A DNA stretch of 64,000 bases from Ligaoa zhengdingensis (GCF_014384885.1 NZ_JACRST010000008.1:37558-101557), one strand, 5' to 3'; shown: positions 17,896-26,757, counted from the first letter of the stretch. Program-made: numbers and translations. Notes: generated from the letters alone by a model not told the origin.

Positions 17896-18515
17896 AACTC
17901 GGGCTGATACGCCTCCTCCACCTCGCGGTAGGCCACGCGCTTAATCGAAAAGTCGGTGAATTTCAGATAAGAGCAGTACGCCTCGAAGCCCACTCGGCCA
18001 TACTTGGTGTTGTCGATGGGGTCAGGATCGGTGAGCTCCAATACCAGCACTCCATCGATGATGACGAACACATGGCCGTCGATGCTGCCGGTTTGGACAT
18101 GGTACACCTGGCCCGGCGTAAACGCAAACAGGGGGTTGGCGGCGTTCAGCTTGTATTCCGGCGATTTTTCGATGCCAACCTTGCCGTGCCACCACCCCTG
18201 CAAACCCGCCACGTAGGCGATATCCCGTGTGTTGGTCTGTTCATTCCAACTTCCGTTCCACATCACATTGATATCGTGCGTACAGGGCAGCACGGTGCAC
18301 GCCTTGAAATCCAGCATCACATTGCCGAAATAATCGGCCTTGGAGATGATCATGGCGGCAAAATTGTCCCGATTCTGGCCGACCAGCCAGCCGTCCTCAA
18401 CCCACCATCGGCCGGCCCGCACCTCGAAGTCCTCCCGCAGCATCTGTTCGGAGAAGGCGCGATGGTACAGGGTTTCGCAGCCCTCCAAATCGAGTTCCTT
18501 CTTCAGCAGTCTCAT
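17892..18515 (-). CDS. Unknown lectin-like (concanavalin A fold) protein
   Basis: 207 residues from the ATG at 18515 (GGGAGCG upstream). There is no signal peptide. Features such as VMLDFKA, WWHGKVGIEKSP, VYHVQTGSIDGHVFVIIDGVLVLELTDPDP and GRVGFEAYCSYLKFTDFSI match the pattern of jelly-roll laminin-G/concanavalin-type domains found in DUF1080/DUF1961-like sugar-associated proteins. Assignment to one of these families is tentative. It appears to be a cytosolic protein of unknown ligand, co-oriented with the cysteine hydrolase and polymerase upstream. Confidence 0.7.
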   Translation of the reverse strand: MRLLKKELDLEGCETLYHRAFSEQMLREDFEVRAGRWWVEDGWLVGQNRDNFAAMIISKADYFGNVMLDFKACTVLPCTHDINVMWNGSWNEQTNTRDIAYVAGLQGWWHGKVGIEKSPEYKLNAANPLFAFTPGQVYHVQTGSIDGHVFVIIDGVLVLELTDPDPIDNTKYGRVGFEAYCSYLKFTDFSIKRVAYREVEEAYQPEF

Positions 18516-18596
18516 AAAATATCGCTCCCTTCGATTGTCAAACGAGGCGCCCATCGCCGTGCGCGGCGGCAAGCGCCCCGTTTTTTTGCCCCAGTC

Positions 18597-19133
18597 TCAC
18601 GCCCGGTTGGTCACCTCGATTTGCAGCCCCTCCATCACGTCGAGCACCTTTTCGTTCATCGCGTTATCCGGCGCAGCGGTCGCCCGCGCGTCCACTACGA
18701 TACGCGCTTCGGGCTGCGCCGCCTTGGCGATCACCGCGTTGGAGATCACGCAGATGTTGCTGACCAGGCCCGCCAGCTCGATCTCGTCGTAGGTGGGCGC
18801 CTGCAGCAGGTATCCAAACAGCACCTTGCTGCCAAAGGTGTTTTTCTCAAGCAGCGGGTGGGGCTCCGCCAGCTCCGCGACCCTGCCGTAGAGGTTCCAG
18901 CCCTGCGTGCCGCGGATACAGTGCGGCACCGGCAGTTTCTTCCCCTCCTGGGTGTAGAGGTAGTCGTCCAGATGGGTATCCATTGTGAAGATGATGTCGT
19001 CCCCATTGGCGTGCGCGTCGTCGATTTTGGCGCAGAGAATCCCCTCCAGCGCTTCCGCCCCGGGAAAGCCCAGACTTCCGCTCACAAAGTCGTTTTGATA
19101 ATCCACGATCACCAGCAGTTTTTTGCGGTTCAT
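18597..19133 (-). CDS. Isochorismatase/nicotinamidase-like cysteine hydrolase
   Basis: 178 residues. The start overlaps the stop of the polymerase gene (ATGA), so translation is coupled. The catalytic Asp is in VDYQNDFVSGSLG, metal-type DTH residues are in FTMDTHLDDY, a Lys precedes TFGSK, and the nucleophile Cys is in GLVSNICVISNAV. Nicotinamidases (NAD salvage) carry the same DxH metal site, so hydrolysis of nicotinamide or a similar amide is the best guess. The Cys motif departs from the usual nicotinamidase sequence, so another amide substrate is possible. Confidence 0.85.
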   Translation of the reverse strand: MNRKKLLVIVDYQNDFVSGSLGFPGAEALEGILCAKIDDAHANGDDIIFTMDTHLDDYLYTQEGKKLPVPHCIRGTQGWNLYGRVAELAEPHPLLEKNTFGSKVLFGYLLQAPTYDEIELAGLVSNICVISNAVIAKAAQPEARIVVDARATAAPDNAMNEKVLDVMEGLQIEVTNRA

Positions 19134-20398
19134 TCCGCGGTTCCTCCTTCATATCGTTTGGTTTTATTGATCGGCTTGCGGTGTTCCAAACCGAGGTCGT
19201 TCCCGATGGCGCTGCCCGGCTGGATGGCCTCACGGCCGAACTTGTCCCGAATATGGTCCATTGCGTGCTCCAGCCGGTCGAGCCGCTCCCGCCGGCCGTC
19301 CTCCCACCCGTCGAACAGGGAAAGCTGTTCCGCCTCACCCTGGGGCGTCACCGACTCCCCCGTCACGGTCAGCATCCGGATGGGCGTTCCCTCCTTCCAG
19401 GAGGCGTGGATCAGCTCCATCGCCCCATCGAACAGCTCAGCCGCCAGATGGGTGGGCCGCGCCATCTGCTTTTGGCGGGAAATGGTGCGGAAATCGGGCG
19501 AGCGCACCTGGATCTGGAGCACCCGGCAGTCGAGCCCCGCGCGGCGCAGGCGGGTGGCCACGCTGTCGCACAGCGCCATCACGCCGGCGCGCACATCCCG
19601 CTCGCTGACGAGGTTGCGGCGGAAGGTCATGCCGTTGCCAACGCTCTTAACCTCCCGCTCGTCGTAAGCCGAGCGCACCGGGGAATCGTCTAGCCCGGCG
19701 GCATAGTCGTGCAGCGCTTCCCCCATCCGGCCCAGCCGCCGCGCCAGCAGCGCCCGGTCGAACCCCGCCAGCTCGCCGATCGTGCGGATACCCAATGCCC
19801 GCAGGGTCTGCGCGGCTGAGCGGCCCACATACAACAGATCGGTCACCGGCAGCGGATAGACGATCTCCCGGTAATTTTCTCGGGAAATGACCGTGGTCGC
19901 ATCCGGCTTGCGGTAGTCGCTGCCCAGTTTCGCGTATATCTTGTTGAAGCTGACTCCCACCGACAGGGTGAGCCCGGTCTCCTCGCGCACCGTCCGGCGG
20001 ATGGTGTCGGCCAATGCTTTCGCGTCGCCGCCAAACAGGTGCAGCGTACCGGTGACATCCAGCCAGGATTCATCGATGCCGAACGGTTCGACCCGGTCGG
20101 TAAACCGCTCATAAATCCGGTTGACCCACTTGGAGTAGCGGTAGTACTCCTCGTGGTGGGGCGGCACCAGCGTGAGGTCGGGGCACTTGCGGCGCGCCTG
20201 CCAGATGGTCTCAGCGGTAGCCACGCCATAGCGCTTGGCCTGCTCATTTTTTGCCAGGATGATGCCGTGACGGCTCTCCGGGTCGCCGCACACCGCCATC
20301 GGTCCAGCCCGCAACTCGGGGCGCAGCAGGCATTCCACCGAGGCGTAAAACCCGTTGAGGTCGCAGTGAAAGATCATGCGATCCCGGCCCGGTTCCAT
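19130..20398 (-). CDS. dinB: Y-family DNA polymerase (DinB/Pol IV)
   Basis: 422 residues from the ATG at 20398 (AAAGGGGG upstream). This is a translesion polymerase. Palm motifs FHCDLNGFYASVE and DESWLDVTG supply the catalytic acidic residues, SVGVSFNKIYAKLGSDYRKP is the family hallmark, and helix-hairpin-helix and little-finger regions follow. The region before the start contains a 9-bp inverted repeat (20433-20467) that could be an operator; a Bacillus-type LexA box is not visible. It is coupled to the downstream cysteine hydrolase. No canonical beta-clamp peptide could be fixed with confidence. Confidence 0.92.
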   Translation of the reverse strand: MEPGRDRMIFHCDLNGFYASVECLLRPELRAGPMAVCGDPESRHGIILAKNEQAKRYGVATAETIWQARRKCPDLTLVPPHHEEYYRYSKWVNRIYERFTDRVEPFGIDESWLDVTGTLHLFGGDAKALADTIRRTVREETGLTLSVGVSFNKIYAKLGSDYRKPDATTVISRENYREIVYPLPVTDLLYVGRSAAQTLRALGIRTIGELAGFDRALLARRLGRMGEALHDYAAGLDDSPVRSAYDEREVKSVGNGMTFRRNLVSERDVRAGVMALCDSVATRLRRAGLDCRVLQIQVRSPDFRTISRQKQMARPTHLAAELFDGAMELIHASWKEGTPIRMLTVTGESVTPQGEAEQLSLFDGWEDGRRERLDRLEHAMDHIRDKFGREAIQPGSAIGNDLGLEHRKPINKTKRYEGGTAE

Positions 20399-20432
20399 CG
20401 CACATCCCCCTTTGTCCAACATTTCATCATTT

Positions 20433-20467
20433 ATGATACCACAAGCGCAAAGCGCGCATGGTATCAT
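20433..20467. repeat. Inverted repeat upstream of dinB
   Basis: ATGATACCA (20433-20441) and TGGTATCAT (20459-20467) are perfect inverted copies 17 bases apart, and the spacer itself holds GCGC-AAA-GCGC. It may be an operator or promoter element for dinB. Confidence 0.5.
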
Positions 20468-20539
20468 TGCGCATATCGGCCGGAGCGCCGGGAAGGCGCG
20501 AATGGTCTGCGCATAAATATAACAGCGGCTTTGCAGCTA

Positions 20540-22171
20540 TTATACCACGAAGCGAGGCGAAATGGTATCCACAGGCAGCCGTTTCAGTTGTACGATCTTG
20601 GTTGCGATGCGATCAGTAAAGCGGCGGTCGTGCTCGACAAACAGCATCGCCGGACCGCTGCGCAGAATCAGCTCCTCAATCTGCACGCGCGAGAGGATGT
20701 CCACAAAGTTGAGCGGCTCATCCCATACATAGAGGTGCGCACGCTCGCACAGGCTGGCCGCGAGCAGCACCTTCTTTTTTTGCCCGCCGCTGAATTCGGC
20801 GATATCCTTTTCAAACTGCACGCGCGAAAAATCGAGCTTGCGCAAAATTGCCTTGAACAGGCTCTCGTCGATCTCCCGCCGCTGCGCGAACTCCCGCAAC
20901 CCGCCGCGCAAAGACGACGTGTCCTGCGGCAGAAAGGAAATTTCGAGCCCTGAGCTCAGCAGCACGCCGCCCTCATGCGGAATGTCCTCCCCCAACAGCA
21001 GGTGCAAAATACTGGATTTCCCGCAGCCGTTGGACCCGCACAGCGCGACCCGCTCCCCCGGCTCCACCGCGAAGGAGAGCGGCTCGAACAGCGGCCCGCT
21101 TCCATAATCGATCGACAGGCCGGACACCTCGAGCAGGCGCCGGTTCCGCCAATCTAAGGGGGAAATCTTCAACTCGTCGGCCGTTTCCAGGTTTTTGAGC
21201 AGCGCGGATTTTTCCTCCACGGCCTGCTGCGCCCTCCGCTCGATCACCTTGGCGCGCTTCATCAGCTTCGCCGATTTGTGACCGATGAACCCCCGGTCGG
21301 GCGGCACTTGGTCGGGCGGCCGGTGGCCAATTTTGGTGCTCTCCAGCGCATCCGACCAGCCGGCTCGCTGCTTTGCCGCCGCGCCCAGCCGCGCGATGTC
21401 CTTTTTGAGCCGCTCATTTTCCGCCAGCTCAAACGCGTCGCGGCGGTCCTTGTTCTCCTGCCAAACGCTGTAATTGCCCTGCTGCACCTCGATATCGCTG
21501 CGGTTGATCGCCATAATATGGTCGGTTGCGCGGTCGAGTAGCTCGCGGTCGTGTGAGACCAGGATGAACCCCTTCTTTCCGGCGAGATAATCCGCCACCG
21601 CGTCCCGCCCAGGCCCATCCAGGTGATTGGTGGGCTCGTCGATCAGCAGAAAGCAGCCCGGCCTCAAAAACAAGGCGGCCAGCAAAACGCGGGTCCGCTC
21701 CCCGTGGCTGAGGGTGTCGAACGGGCGGTGCAGCAGCTCGCCGGGCATCCCCAGACGGCCGAGCTCCTCCTCGATGCGGCTGTCGATGGTGTAGCCATCC
21801 GCGGAGAGGTACTGCTCCAAAACCGTCCCGTATTCGGACAGAGCCGCTTCGCTCCCGTCGTCCAGCAGGCGCTCCATTTGCAGTTCCCACTCGCGATACG
21901 GCGCGATGCAACTCTTCATCACCGCGAGTGTCTCATGCGATGGCTCCTCCACATCAAACGGAAAATACTCGAAGTCCACCGAGGCGGTGATGGCTCCCTG
22001 ATAGGGGTAGCGTCCCAGCAGCAATTGAAGCAAGGTGGTCTTTCCCCTGCCGTTGCGGCCGATCAGCCCGAGCCGCCAGTCGGTGTCCAACGTGAAGGAA
22101 ACATCCTCGAAGATCGGGTCAAAGCTGGTATCATAACGAAATGAAAGATGGCTGACATTGATTTGTGACAC
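20540..22171 (-). CDS. ABC-F ribosome-protection ATPase, Lsa-like
   Basis: 543 residues from the GTG at 22171, preferred because the ATG at 22177 sits directly on the GGGGG ribosome binding site. It is a cytosolic protein with two ABC domains and no membrane segments. Domain 1 has GRNGRGKTT, LSHGERTR and LLIDEPTN; domain 2 has GSNGCGKSS, FSGGQKKK and YVWDEPLN. The inter-domain region has IGHKSAKLMKRAKVIERR. The start (LSFRYD, DTDWRLGLIGRNGRGK) resembles Lsa/Vga-type proteins that displace lincosamide, pleuromutilin and streptogramin A drugs from ribosomes. The leader carries an attenuator with a three-codon ORF, typical of drug-inducible ABC-F genes. The drug spectrum is not deduced. Confidence 0.9.
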   Translation of the reverse strand: MSQINVSHLSFRYDTSFDPIFEDVSFTLDTDWRLGLIGRNGRGKTTLLQLLLGRYPYQGAITASVDFEYFPFDVEEPSHETLAVMKSCIAPYREWELQMERLLDDGSEAALSEYGTVLEQYLSADGYTIDSRIEEELGRLGMPGELLHRPFDTLSHGERTRVLLAALFLRPGCFLLIDEPTNHLDGPGRDAVADYLAGKKGFILVSHDRELLDRATDHIMAINRSDIEVQQGNYSVWQENKDRRDAFELAENERLKKDIARLGAAAKQRAGWSDALESTKIGHRPPDQVPPDRGFIGHKSAKLMKRAKVIERRAQQAVEEKSALLKNLETADELKISPLDWRNRRLLEVSGLSIDYGSGPLFEPLSFAVEPGERVALCGSNGCGKSSILHLLLGEDIPHEGGVLLSSGLEISFLPQDTSSLRGGLREFAQRREIDESLFKAILRKLDFSRVQFEKDIAEFSGGQKKKVLLAASLCERAHLYVWDEPLNFVDILSRVQIEELILRSGPAMLFVEHDRRFTDRIATKIVQLKRLPVDTISPRFVV

Positions 22172-22190
22172 AGGCATTCCCCCAAAACGA

Positions 22191-22223
22191 TAAAATAGCC
22201 GCAGGAAATCGATCCCCTGCGGC
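22191..22223 (-). terminator. Attenuator hairpin in front of the ABC-F gene
   Basis: On the minus strand GCCGCAGG pairs with CCTGCGGC over a 10-base loop and is followed by TATTTTA, ending about 20 bases before the start codon. An upstream leader segment (22340-22347) can pair with its 5' arm and form an antiterminator. Confidence 0.75.
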
Positions 22224-22406
22224 CATCCGTCCGGGCAAAACGCCGGCGCAACAAAAGGGGCCGCAACATGACGGAAAGACGCGCGCGGCCACACGACCGA
22301 CGGTCTATCCACGCAAATTTCCTGCAGAAATGCGACAACAACCGCAGCCCCGCGGACGTTCCGTTCGCAAGGCATTCCCGATTTTGTTCGCTTGTTTTCT
22401 CGCAGA

Positions 22407-22418
22407 TTATTTGCGCAT
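22407..22418 (-). CDS. Three-codon leader ORF (Met-Arg-Lys)
   Basis: ATG CGC AAA TAA lies seven bases after AAGGGG, about 28 bases downstream of the predicted transcript start of the ABC-F gene. Short leader ORFs of this kind sense ribosome-stalling antibiotics in known ABC-F attenuators. Confidence 0.6.
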   Translation of the reverse strand: MRK

Positions 22419-22451
22419 GTTACAACCCCTTACCCTTTTTTATTTGAACGT

Positions 22452-22480
22452 ATCATACCACGGCCGGCAGCAGCTGTCAA
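22452..22480 (-). promoter_or_regulatory. Promoter of the ABC-F gene
   Basis: Minus strand: -35 TTGACA (22475-22480, consensus), 17-base spacer, -10 TATGAT (22452-22457). It lies just after the stop of the MocA-like gene and gives a leader of about 270 bases. Confidence 0.85.
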
Positions 22481-22486
22481 GCCGCA

Positions 22487-23059
22487 TCATTTCCATCTGA
22501 GATCCTCACGGGTATCGATGTCGCGCAGCACCCCCGGGTCGTAAACCTGCACCCGGGCGAGCTGATCGCTTTCCCGCCGAATGAGCTCGCGCCCGCCCCA
22601 GTCCCGGTCGAGCGCTTCCAACTCGGCGCGCAGACGGCTGGGAAAAATAACCGGGTTTCCGCGCTTGCCTCCGAATACTGGCACCGTGATGCGGTCTGGG
22701 TCGGCCAAAAAGCGCTCGCATAGGGTGTGGATCGTCCCCTCGCGCAGATCAGGCATATCGGCCAATGCCATCAGGAAGCCGTCGCACTCCCCGGCCTGCT
22801 GCACCCCCAGGGCCAGCGAATGACCCATGCCGCGTTCCGGTTCTGGATTGTGCAGGTAAGTGAAGCCGTACCGGTGAGTGAGCTGCTCCAAAAAGGGGAG
22901 CCTGCTCACCACCACAATCTGCTCAAACCACTTTTGATTGCGCCGCAGATTGTATAAAATATACTCCGCCATCGGGTACCCGTGGTAATCCATCAACAGC
23001 TTGTTGCAGCCCATGCGGGAGGAAAAACCCGCCGCCAACACGATTGCGCAAAGTTTCAT
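22487..23059 (-). CDS. MocA-like nucleotidyltransferase
   Basis: 190 residues with the Rossmann-like nucleotidyltransferase fold. The N-terminal signature is AIVLAAGFSSRMGCNKLL, followed by HNPEPERGMGHSLALG, the metal-binding region MALADMPDL, and RGNPVIFPSRL. MocA/MobA relatives attach CMP or GMP to molybdopterin; similar enzymes act on other cofactors. No molybdenum-enzyme gene lies nearby, so the substrate is uncertain. Its own promoter lies upstream (-10 TATAAT at 23091-23096). Confidence 0.85.
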   Translation of the reverse strand: MKLCAIVLAAGFSSRMGCNKLLMDYHGYPMAEYILYNLRRNQKWFEQIVVVSRLPFLEQLTHRYGFTYLHNPEPERGMGHSLALGVQQAGECDGFLMALADMPDLREGTIHTLCERFLADPDRITVPVFGGKRGNPVIFPSRLRAELEALDRDWGGRELIRRESDQLARVQVYDPGVLRDIDTREDLRWK

Positions 23060-23414
23060 GCGTCCGCTTCAACCTTTCGCTTTTTTGACCATTATAGTAT
23101 AAAAATGGGGCAGCCGCAAGCTGATTTCACCAAAAGCCTTATCCCTTCGCGGCAGCTTACCAAATTTTCACACGCCTTTTACAGACAATTGATGGGTTTT
23201 CAGGGGAATTGGGATATACTAAGAAATAGGCAAGGTTGCCAATTTTGCAAGACCCCTTCTTTTTCATGTGCGGCACTCGGCCGCAATTTCTTTCATCCTC
23301 CTGTGCGGGCACCGCCCGCCGGCCACACCGGCCCATTCACCATTTCTGACGGGCCTTCCCAATAAAATCCCCCTCCAGCGTTGAGGTGCCGGAGGGGGAT
23401 TTTTGACTGCATCT
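23060..23414. other. Intergenic region with a promoter and a terminator
   Basis: It holds the mocA-like promoter (minus strand, -10 TATAAT at 23091-23096, weak -35 at 23114-23119, 17-base spacer) and the terminator at 23367-23400. Between them (23120-23360) I see short GC palindromes only and no gene. Confidence 0.6.
23367..23405. terminator. Terminator of the betaine transporter operon
   Basis: ATCCCCCTCC pairs with GGAGGGGGAT over a 14-base loop. T-rich tails follow on both strands, and it lies just after the ATPase stop on the minus strand. Confidence 0.85.
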
Positions 23415-24629
23415 TTAAATCAGCGAGGAGAGCACCGACGCCTTGGTGACGATGCCCTGAAGACTCCCGTCGTCCTCCAGCACCGCAATGGGATATTTCG
23501 CCTCGGCGGCAACCGGCAGAATGTCGCTGATGAGGGTGTCGCGCTGGGTGGTCAGCACGTCCTGGACATACACATCGGCAAGGGGAAGGCCCTCCCTGTT
23601 GGCCCGGATCGCACCGTCGATGGTGACGATGCCGCGCAGCTTCATCCGCTCGCCCACCACATAGGCGGTCGAAGTCCCGTTCGCCCGCATCTCGCGGATG
23701 GCGTGCTGGGGCGAATCCTTGAGGCGCACCACACAGGTGGGGATCACCATGATATGCTTGACCGACAATACCTTGGTCTTATCCGCACTGTCGATGAACT
23801 GGCGCACATAGTCGTCCGCGGGATTGGCGCTCATCTCCTCTGGGGTGCCCACCTGGATCAGGCGGCCGTCGCGCATGATCGCCACGGTGTCCCCCAATTT
23901 GAACGCCTCGTTGATATCGTGGGTGATAAACACCACCGTCTTTTCCAGCTTGCGCTGGATCGACAGCAGTTCAAACTGCATATCCTTGCGCACCAGCGGG
24001 TCGAGTGCGGAGAAGGGTTCGTCCATCAGCAGCACTTCGGGGTCGTTAGCCAGGGCGCGGGCGATGCCCACCCGCTGCCGCATGCCGCCCGACAGGCTGC
24101 CGATCGTGCTGTGCTCATGTCCGCTGAGGCCGACCATATCGATCATGGCGCTCGCCTTGCGCTCCCGCTCGACCCGCGGCATCCCCTTGATCTCCAGACC
24201 GTAGGCGACATTCCCGAGCACATCGCGATGGTTCATCAAACCAAAGCTCTGAAACACCATCGATATTTTGTCGCGGCGGTATTCCAGCAGGTCCTTCCCT
24301 GTAAACTGATTGATCTCGCTGTTCTCGAAAAACACCTGGCCGCTGGTCGGCTTGTGCAGCATATTCAAAGTGCGCACCACAGTGGATTTGCCCGAACCGG
24401 AGAGGCCGATGATGACAAAAATCTCGCCGCGCCGCACATTGAAGCTGACATCCCACAGCGCCACCGTCACGCCGGTTTGTTTGTAGACCTCGTCCTTGTT
24501 GGAGCCGGCGCGCATCATCTTGGCCGCCTCCGCCTTATTGACGCCGTACAATTTGGTGAGGTGATTTACACGCAAAATAGATTCGTTATCCCGTTCCAAG
24601 GTGACCGGGGTGTTGTTACTGTCCGACAT
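23415..24629 (-). CDS. opuAA: Glycine betaine/proline ABC transporter, ATP-binding subunit
   Basis: 404 residues. This energy-coupling ATPase drives uptake of compatible solutes during osmotic stress. Walker A is GLSGSGKST, the signature LSGGMRQRVGIARAL and Walker B LLMDEPFSALD, then the H-loop ITHDINEA. The long N-terminal extension before Walker A (TKLYGVNKAEAAKMM) is typical of the ProV/OpuAA class. Two CBS domains follow from about residue 285 (IMVIPTCVV, GIVTIDGA); in relatives they sense ionic strength. The start overlaps the end of the preceding gene by 14 bases. Confidence 0.95.
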   Translation of the reverse strand: MSDSNNTPVTLERDNESILRVNHLTKLYGVNKAEAAKMMRAGSNKDEVYKQTGVTVALWDVSFNVRRGEIFVIIGLSGSGKSTVVRTLNMLHKPTSGQVFFENSEINQFTGKDLLEYRRDKISMVFQSFGLMNHRDVLGNVAYGLEIKGMPRVERERKASAMIDMVGLSGHEHSTIGSLSGGMRQRVGIARALANDPEVLLMDEPFSALDPLVRKDMQFELLSIQRKLEKTVVFITHDINEAFKLGDTVAIMRDGRLIQVGTPEEMSANPADDYVRQFIDSADKTKVLSVKHIMVIPTCVVRLKDSPQHAIREMRANGTSTAYVVGERMKLRGIVTIDGAIRANREGLPLADVYVQDVLTTQRDTLISDILPVAAEAKYPIAVLEDDGSLQGIVTKASVLSSLI

Positions 24630-26493
24630 GATCCTGTTCCTCCCCTTTCTTGAACCAACCTTGCGTCAAGCGGTCCATCAAAATCGCCACAATGACCACC
24701 GCCACGCCGGCGAGCAGACCGCGGCCGATCTCGATGCGGTTGACGCTGATGAGCACCTCCATGCCCAGGCCGGATGCGCCGATCATCGAGCAGGTGACCA
24801 CCATCGCCATCGCCATCATCAGCGTCTGGTTGACGCCGGTGAGAATGGTCGGCATGGCCTGCGGAATCTGCACCTTCACCAAAGTCTGGAAGCGGGTGGA
24901 GCCGAACGCCTTGGCCGCCTCGACCACTTCAGGGTCGACCTGGCGGATACCGTGGCTGGTGAGCCGGATGACCGGCACAATCGCATAGATGGTGGTGGCG
25001 ATCACGGCCGGAGCCTTACCGAGGCCGAAAAACAGCACCGCCGGAATGAGGTAGACAAAGACGGGCATCGTCTGCATGGTGTCCAAAATCGGGCGGACGA
25101 TATTGTTCGCCCGGTCGCTGCTCGAGATCAGAATACCCACTGGGAAACCGATCACCAGCGAGATGACTACAGCCGCCAATACAATCGACAGGGTCTCGTA
25201 CATCAGGCTCCACAGGCCGATCAGGCCGATAAAGAACAGCATCACCGCATAGAGAATGCCGGTGGTGACCTTCCCGGTGAGCTTCCAACCCGCAAAAAAT
25301 ACAACGGCGAGCATCAGCCACCAGGGAATCAGGTTGAGGATGGCGTAGATAGCGCCGATCAACCCATTGAGGCCGTTCTTAATCGCGCCAAAGAAACCGC
25401 TGAATTGGTTTGCAAATCCCTTGACCGATGCGTCGAACGCGTTCACGTCGATCGGCAGGGTAAACGGAAACGCGAAGAGGTCGAACCCCTTGTCTTCAAT
25501 CAGTCCGAGCTCCTTTTTGACCGAGGCCGCCTTGTCCTCCGGCAGCCACTCGTCGATCATCTCCGAATGCTCGGTTAAAAACCACTTTGCAGTCTCCACA
25601 TAGTTGTCGCCCGTTTCCTGCATATGTGCGAGCGCCTTGGATGTGAGCGCGCTCGAGGTCTCATAGCTGGTTAAAAAGGCGCAAAATTCCGGTTCTTCCT
25701 CGTAAAACTGGTTGCTCACACCGATGGTCACATCGACCGACGGGCAAGCGGTACGGCCCGCCTTATAGCTTTCATCGTCGATGTAGGGGGAATCGTCGAG
25801 CAACACCATGTCGTATTTGCCGAGCATCCAGGTGGGCTCCCAGTAGTACCCGACGATCGGCTGCCCCTTCTCGTAGGCCGAGGTGAAGGCCGCCGCCAGC
25901 GCGGAGTCGGAACCCGGCTGGAAATAGATGTACGACTGATCCAACCCGTTGTATTCCACCTTACGCTTCATGATTTCGTTGATCTCCCATCCGGGAATCG
26001 CGCCGTAAATCCGCCCCTTGCCCGGGTTTTCGTCGTCCGGGAAGATCTGCGGATACTTCTTGAGGTCCTGCACCGTCTTTAGATCGGGCGCGAGCGGCTC
26101 GATACCGCGTTCGGGGTCGCCCTCGATGACGTACCGCGGGACATAAAACCCCTGGATATTGTCGCCGAAGTTGGTGCCCAAATCGTGAAAGGTGCCCGCT
26201 GCGAGGTCGTCATCGTAGGTACTGATGTTGTCGGTCCATTCCTCCATGTTGACGTCGATCTCGCCCTTTTTGAGCGCCTCGTGCATGATGGGCGTGGAGC
26301 CGGGCAGCTCTCGCCACGAGTAGCCATACGCCGCCTCCGCTACAAAGCCAGCCACCGCGTTGTGGAATCTCACGCTGTCCCAGCCTACGTCGGCAAACAC
26401 AATCTCGCGTTTTTCCTCGCCGCAGCCGGAAAGCCCGACACAAAATGAGACCGCCATGACCAATGCCAAAACTGCGGATAATATTCGTTTCAT
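24616..26493 (-). CDS. Glycine betaine ABC transporter, fused binding protein and permease
   Basis: 625 residues from the ATG at 26493 (GGAGGG upstream). A lipoprotein-type signal ends at VGLSGC, so the N-terminus should be lipid-anchored outside. Residues about 30-320 form an OpuAC/ProX-type substrate-binding domain with aromatic residues suited to a betaine cage (EEWTDN, GYYWEPTWML). The C-terminal half carries about six to seven membrane segments and the permease coupling motif EAAKAFGSTRFQTLVKVQIPQAMP. Binding-domain-first fusions exist but are less common than permease-first OpuABC. Two copies of each chain per transporter are inferred. Confidence 0.92.
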   Translation of the reverse strand: MKRILSAVLALVMAVSFCVGLSGCGEEKREIVFADVGWDSVRFHNAVAGFVAEAAYGYSWRELPGSTPIMHEALKKGEIDVNMEEWTDNISTYDDDLAAGTFHDLGTNFGDNIQGFYVPRYVIEGDPERGIEPLAPDLKTVQDLKKYPQIFPDDENPGKGRIYGAIPGWEINEIMKRKVEYNGLDQSYIYFQPGSDSALAAAFTSAYEKGQPIVGYYWEPTWMLGKYDMVLLDDSPYIDDESYKAGRTACPSVDVTIGVSNQFYEEEPEFCAFLTSYETSSALTSKALAHMQETGDNYVETAKWFLTEHSEMIDEWLPEDKAASVKKELGLIEDKGFDLFAFPFTLPIDVNAFDASVKGFANQFSGFFGAIKNGLNGLIGAIYAILNLIPWWLMLAVVFFAGWKLTGKVTTGILYAVMLFFIGLIGLWSLMYETLSIVLAAVVISLVIGFPVGILISSSDRANNIVRPILDTMQTMPVFVYLIPAVLFFGLGKAPAVIATTIYAIVPVIRLTSHGIRQVDPEVVEAAKAFGSTRFQTLVKVQIPQAMPTILTGVNQTLMMAMAMVVTCSMIGASGLGMEVLISVNRIEIGRGLLAGVAVVIVAILMDRLTQGWFKKGEEQDHVGQ

Positions 26494-26527
26494 AGAATCC
26501 CTCCAAACCAGTTGTCTCGCCCTTCTT

Positions 26528-26565
26528 GACAACCCTATTATATCACTTAGGTTGTCACTTCGCAA
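26528..26565 (-). promoter_or_regulatory. Promoter of betaine transporter with flanking inverted repeat
   Basis: Minus strand: -35 TTGCGA (26560-26565), 17-base spacer, -10 TATAAT (26537-26542). GACAACC (26528-26534) and GGTTGTC (26550-26556) form an inverted repeat that encloses the -10 box, which is the layout of a repressor operator. Confidence 0.6.
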
Positions 26566-26710
26566 CCATACAACCGCCGAAATCAGCTCCACCATCCCAT
26601 CAGAATTTGTAATTCTTCCTAAAAAACGAGCTGGCGCGCTCCGGTTTACCGTTCTATTATACTGCAACCAAACGCAGCAGCCTGTCAGATCGTGAAAGTT
26701 TGCGGTTCCC

Positions 26711-26742
26711 AAAAAGAAAAGCGCGCCCCTGCCGGGGCGCGC
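26711..26742 (-). terminator. Terminator of the YfcC/DapA-like gene cluster
   Basis: GCGCGCCCC pairs with GGGGCGCGC over a 4-base loop and on the minus strand is followed by TTTTCTTTTT. It lies just after the PPC-domain gene. Confidence 0.9.
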
Positions 26743-26757
26743 CATCAACTTTGCTGT

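Noticed and set aside
17556..19667. Plus-strand open frame of 703 residues
   Set aside because: Antisense to the lectin-like, cysteine hydrolase and dinB genes, all with clear motifs; typical of GC-rich shadow frames.
22178..22375. Extension of the ABC-F protein to an upstream ATG at 22375
   Set aside because: The extension runs through the attenuator hairpin, and the family begins at the LSFRYD region.
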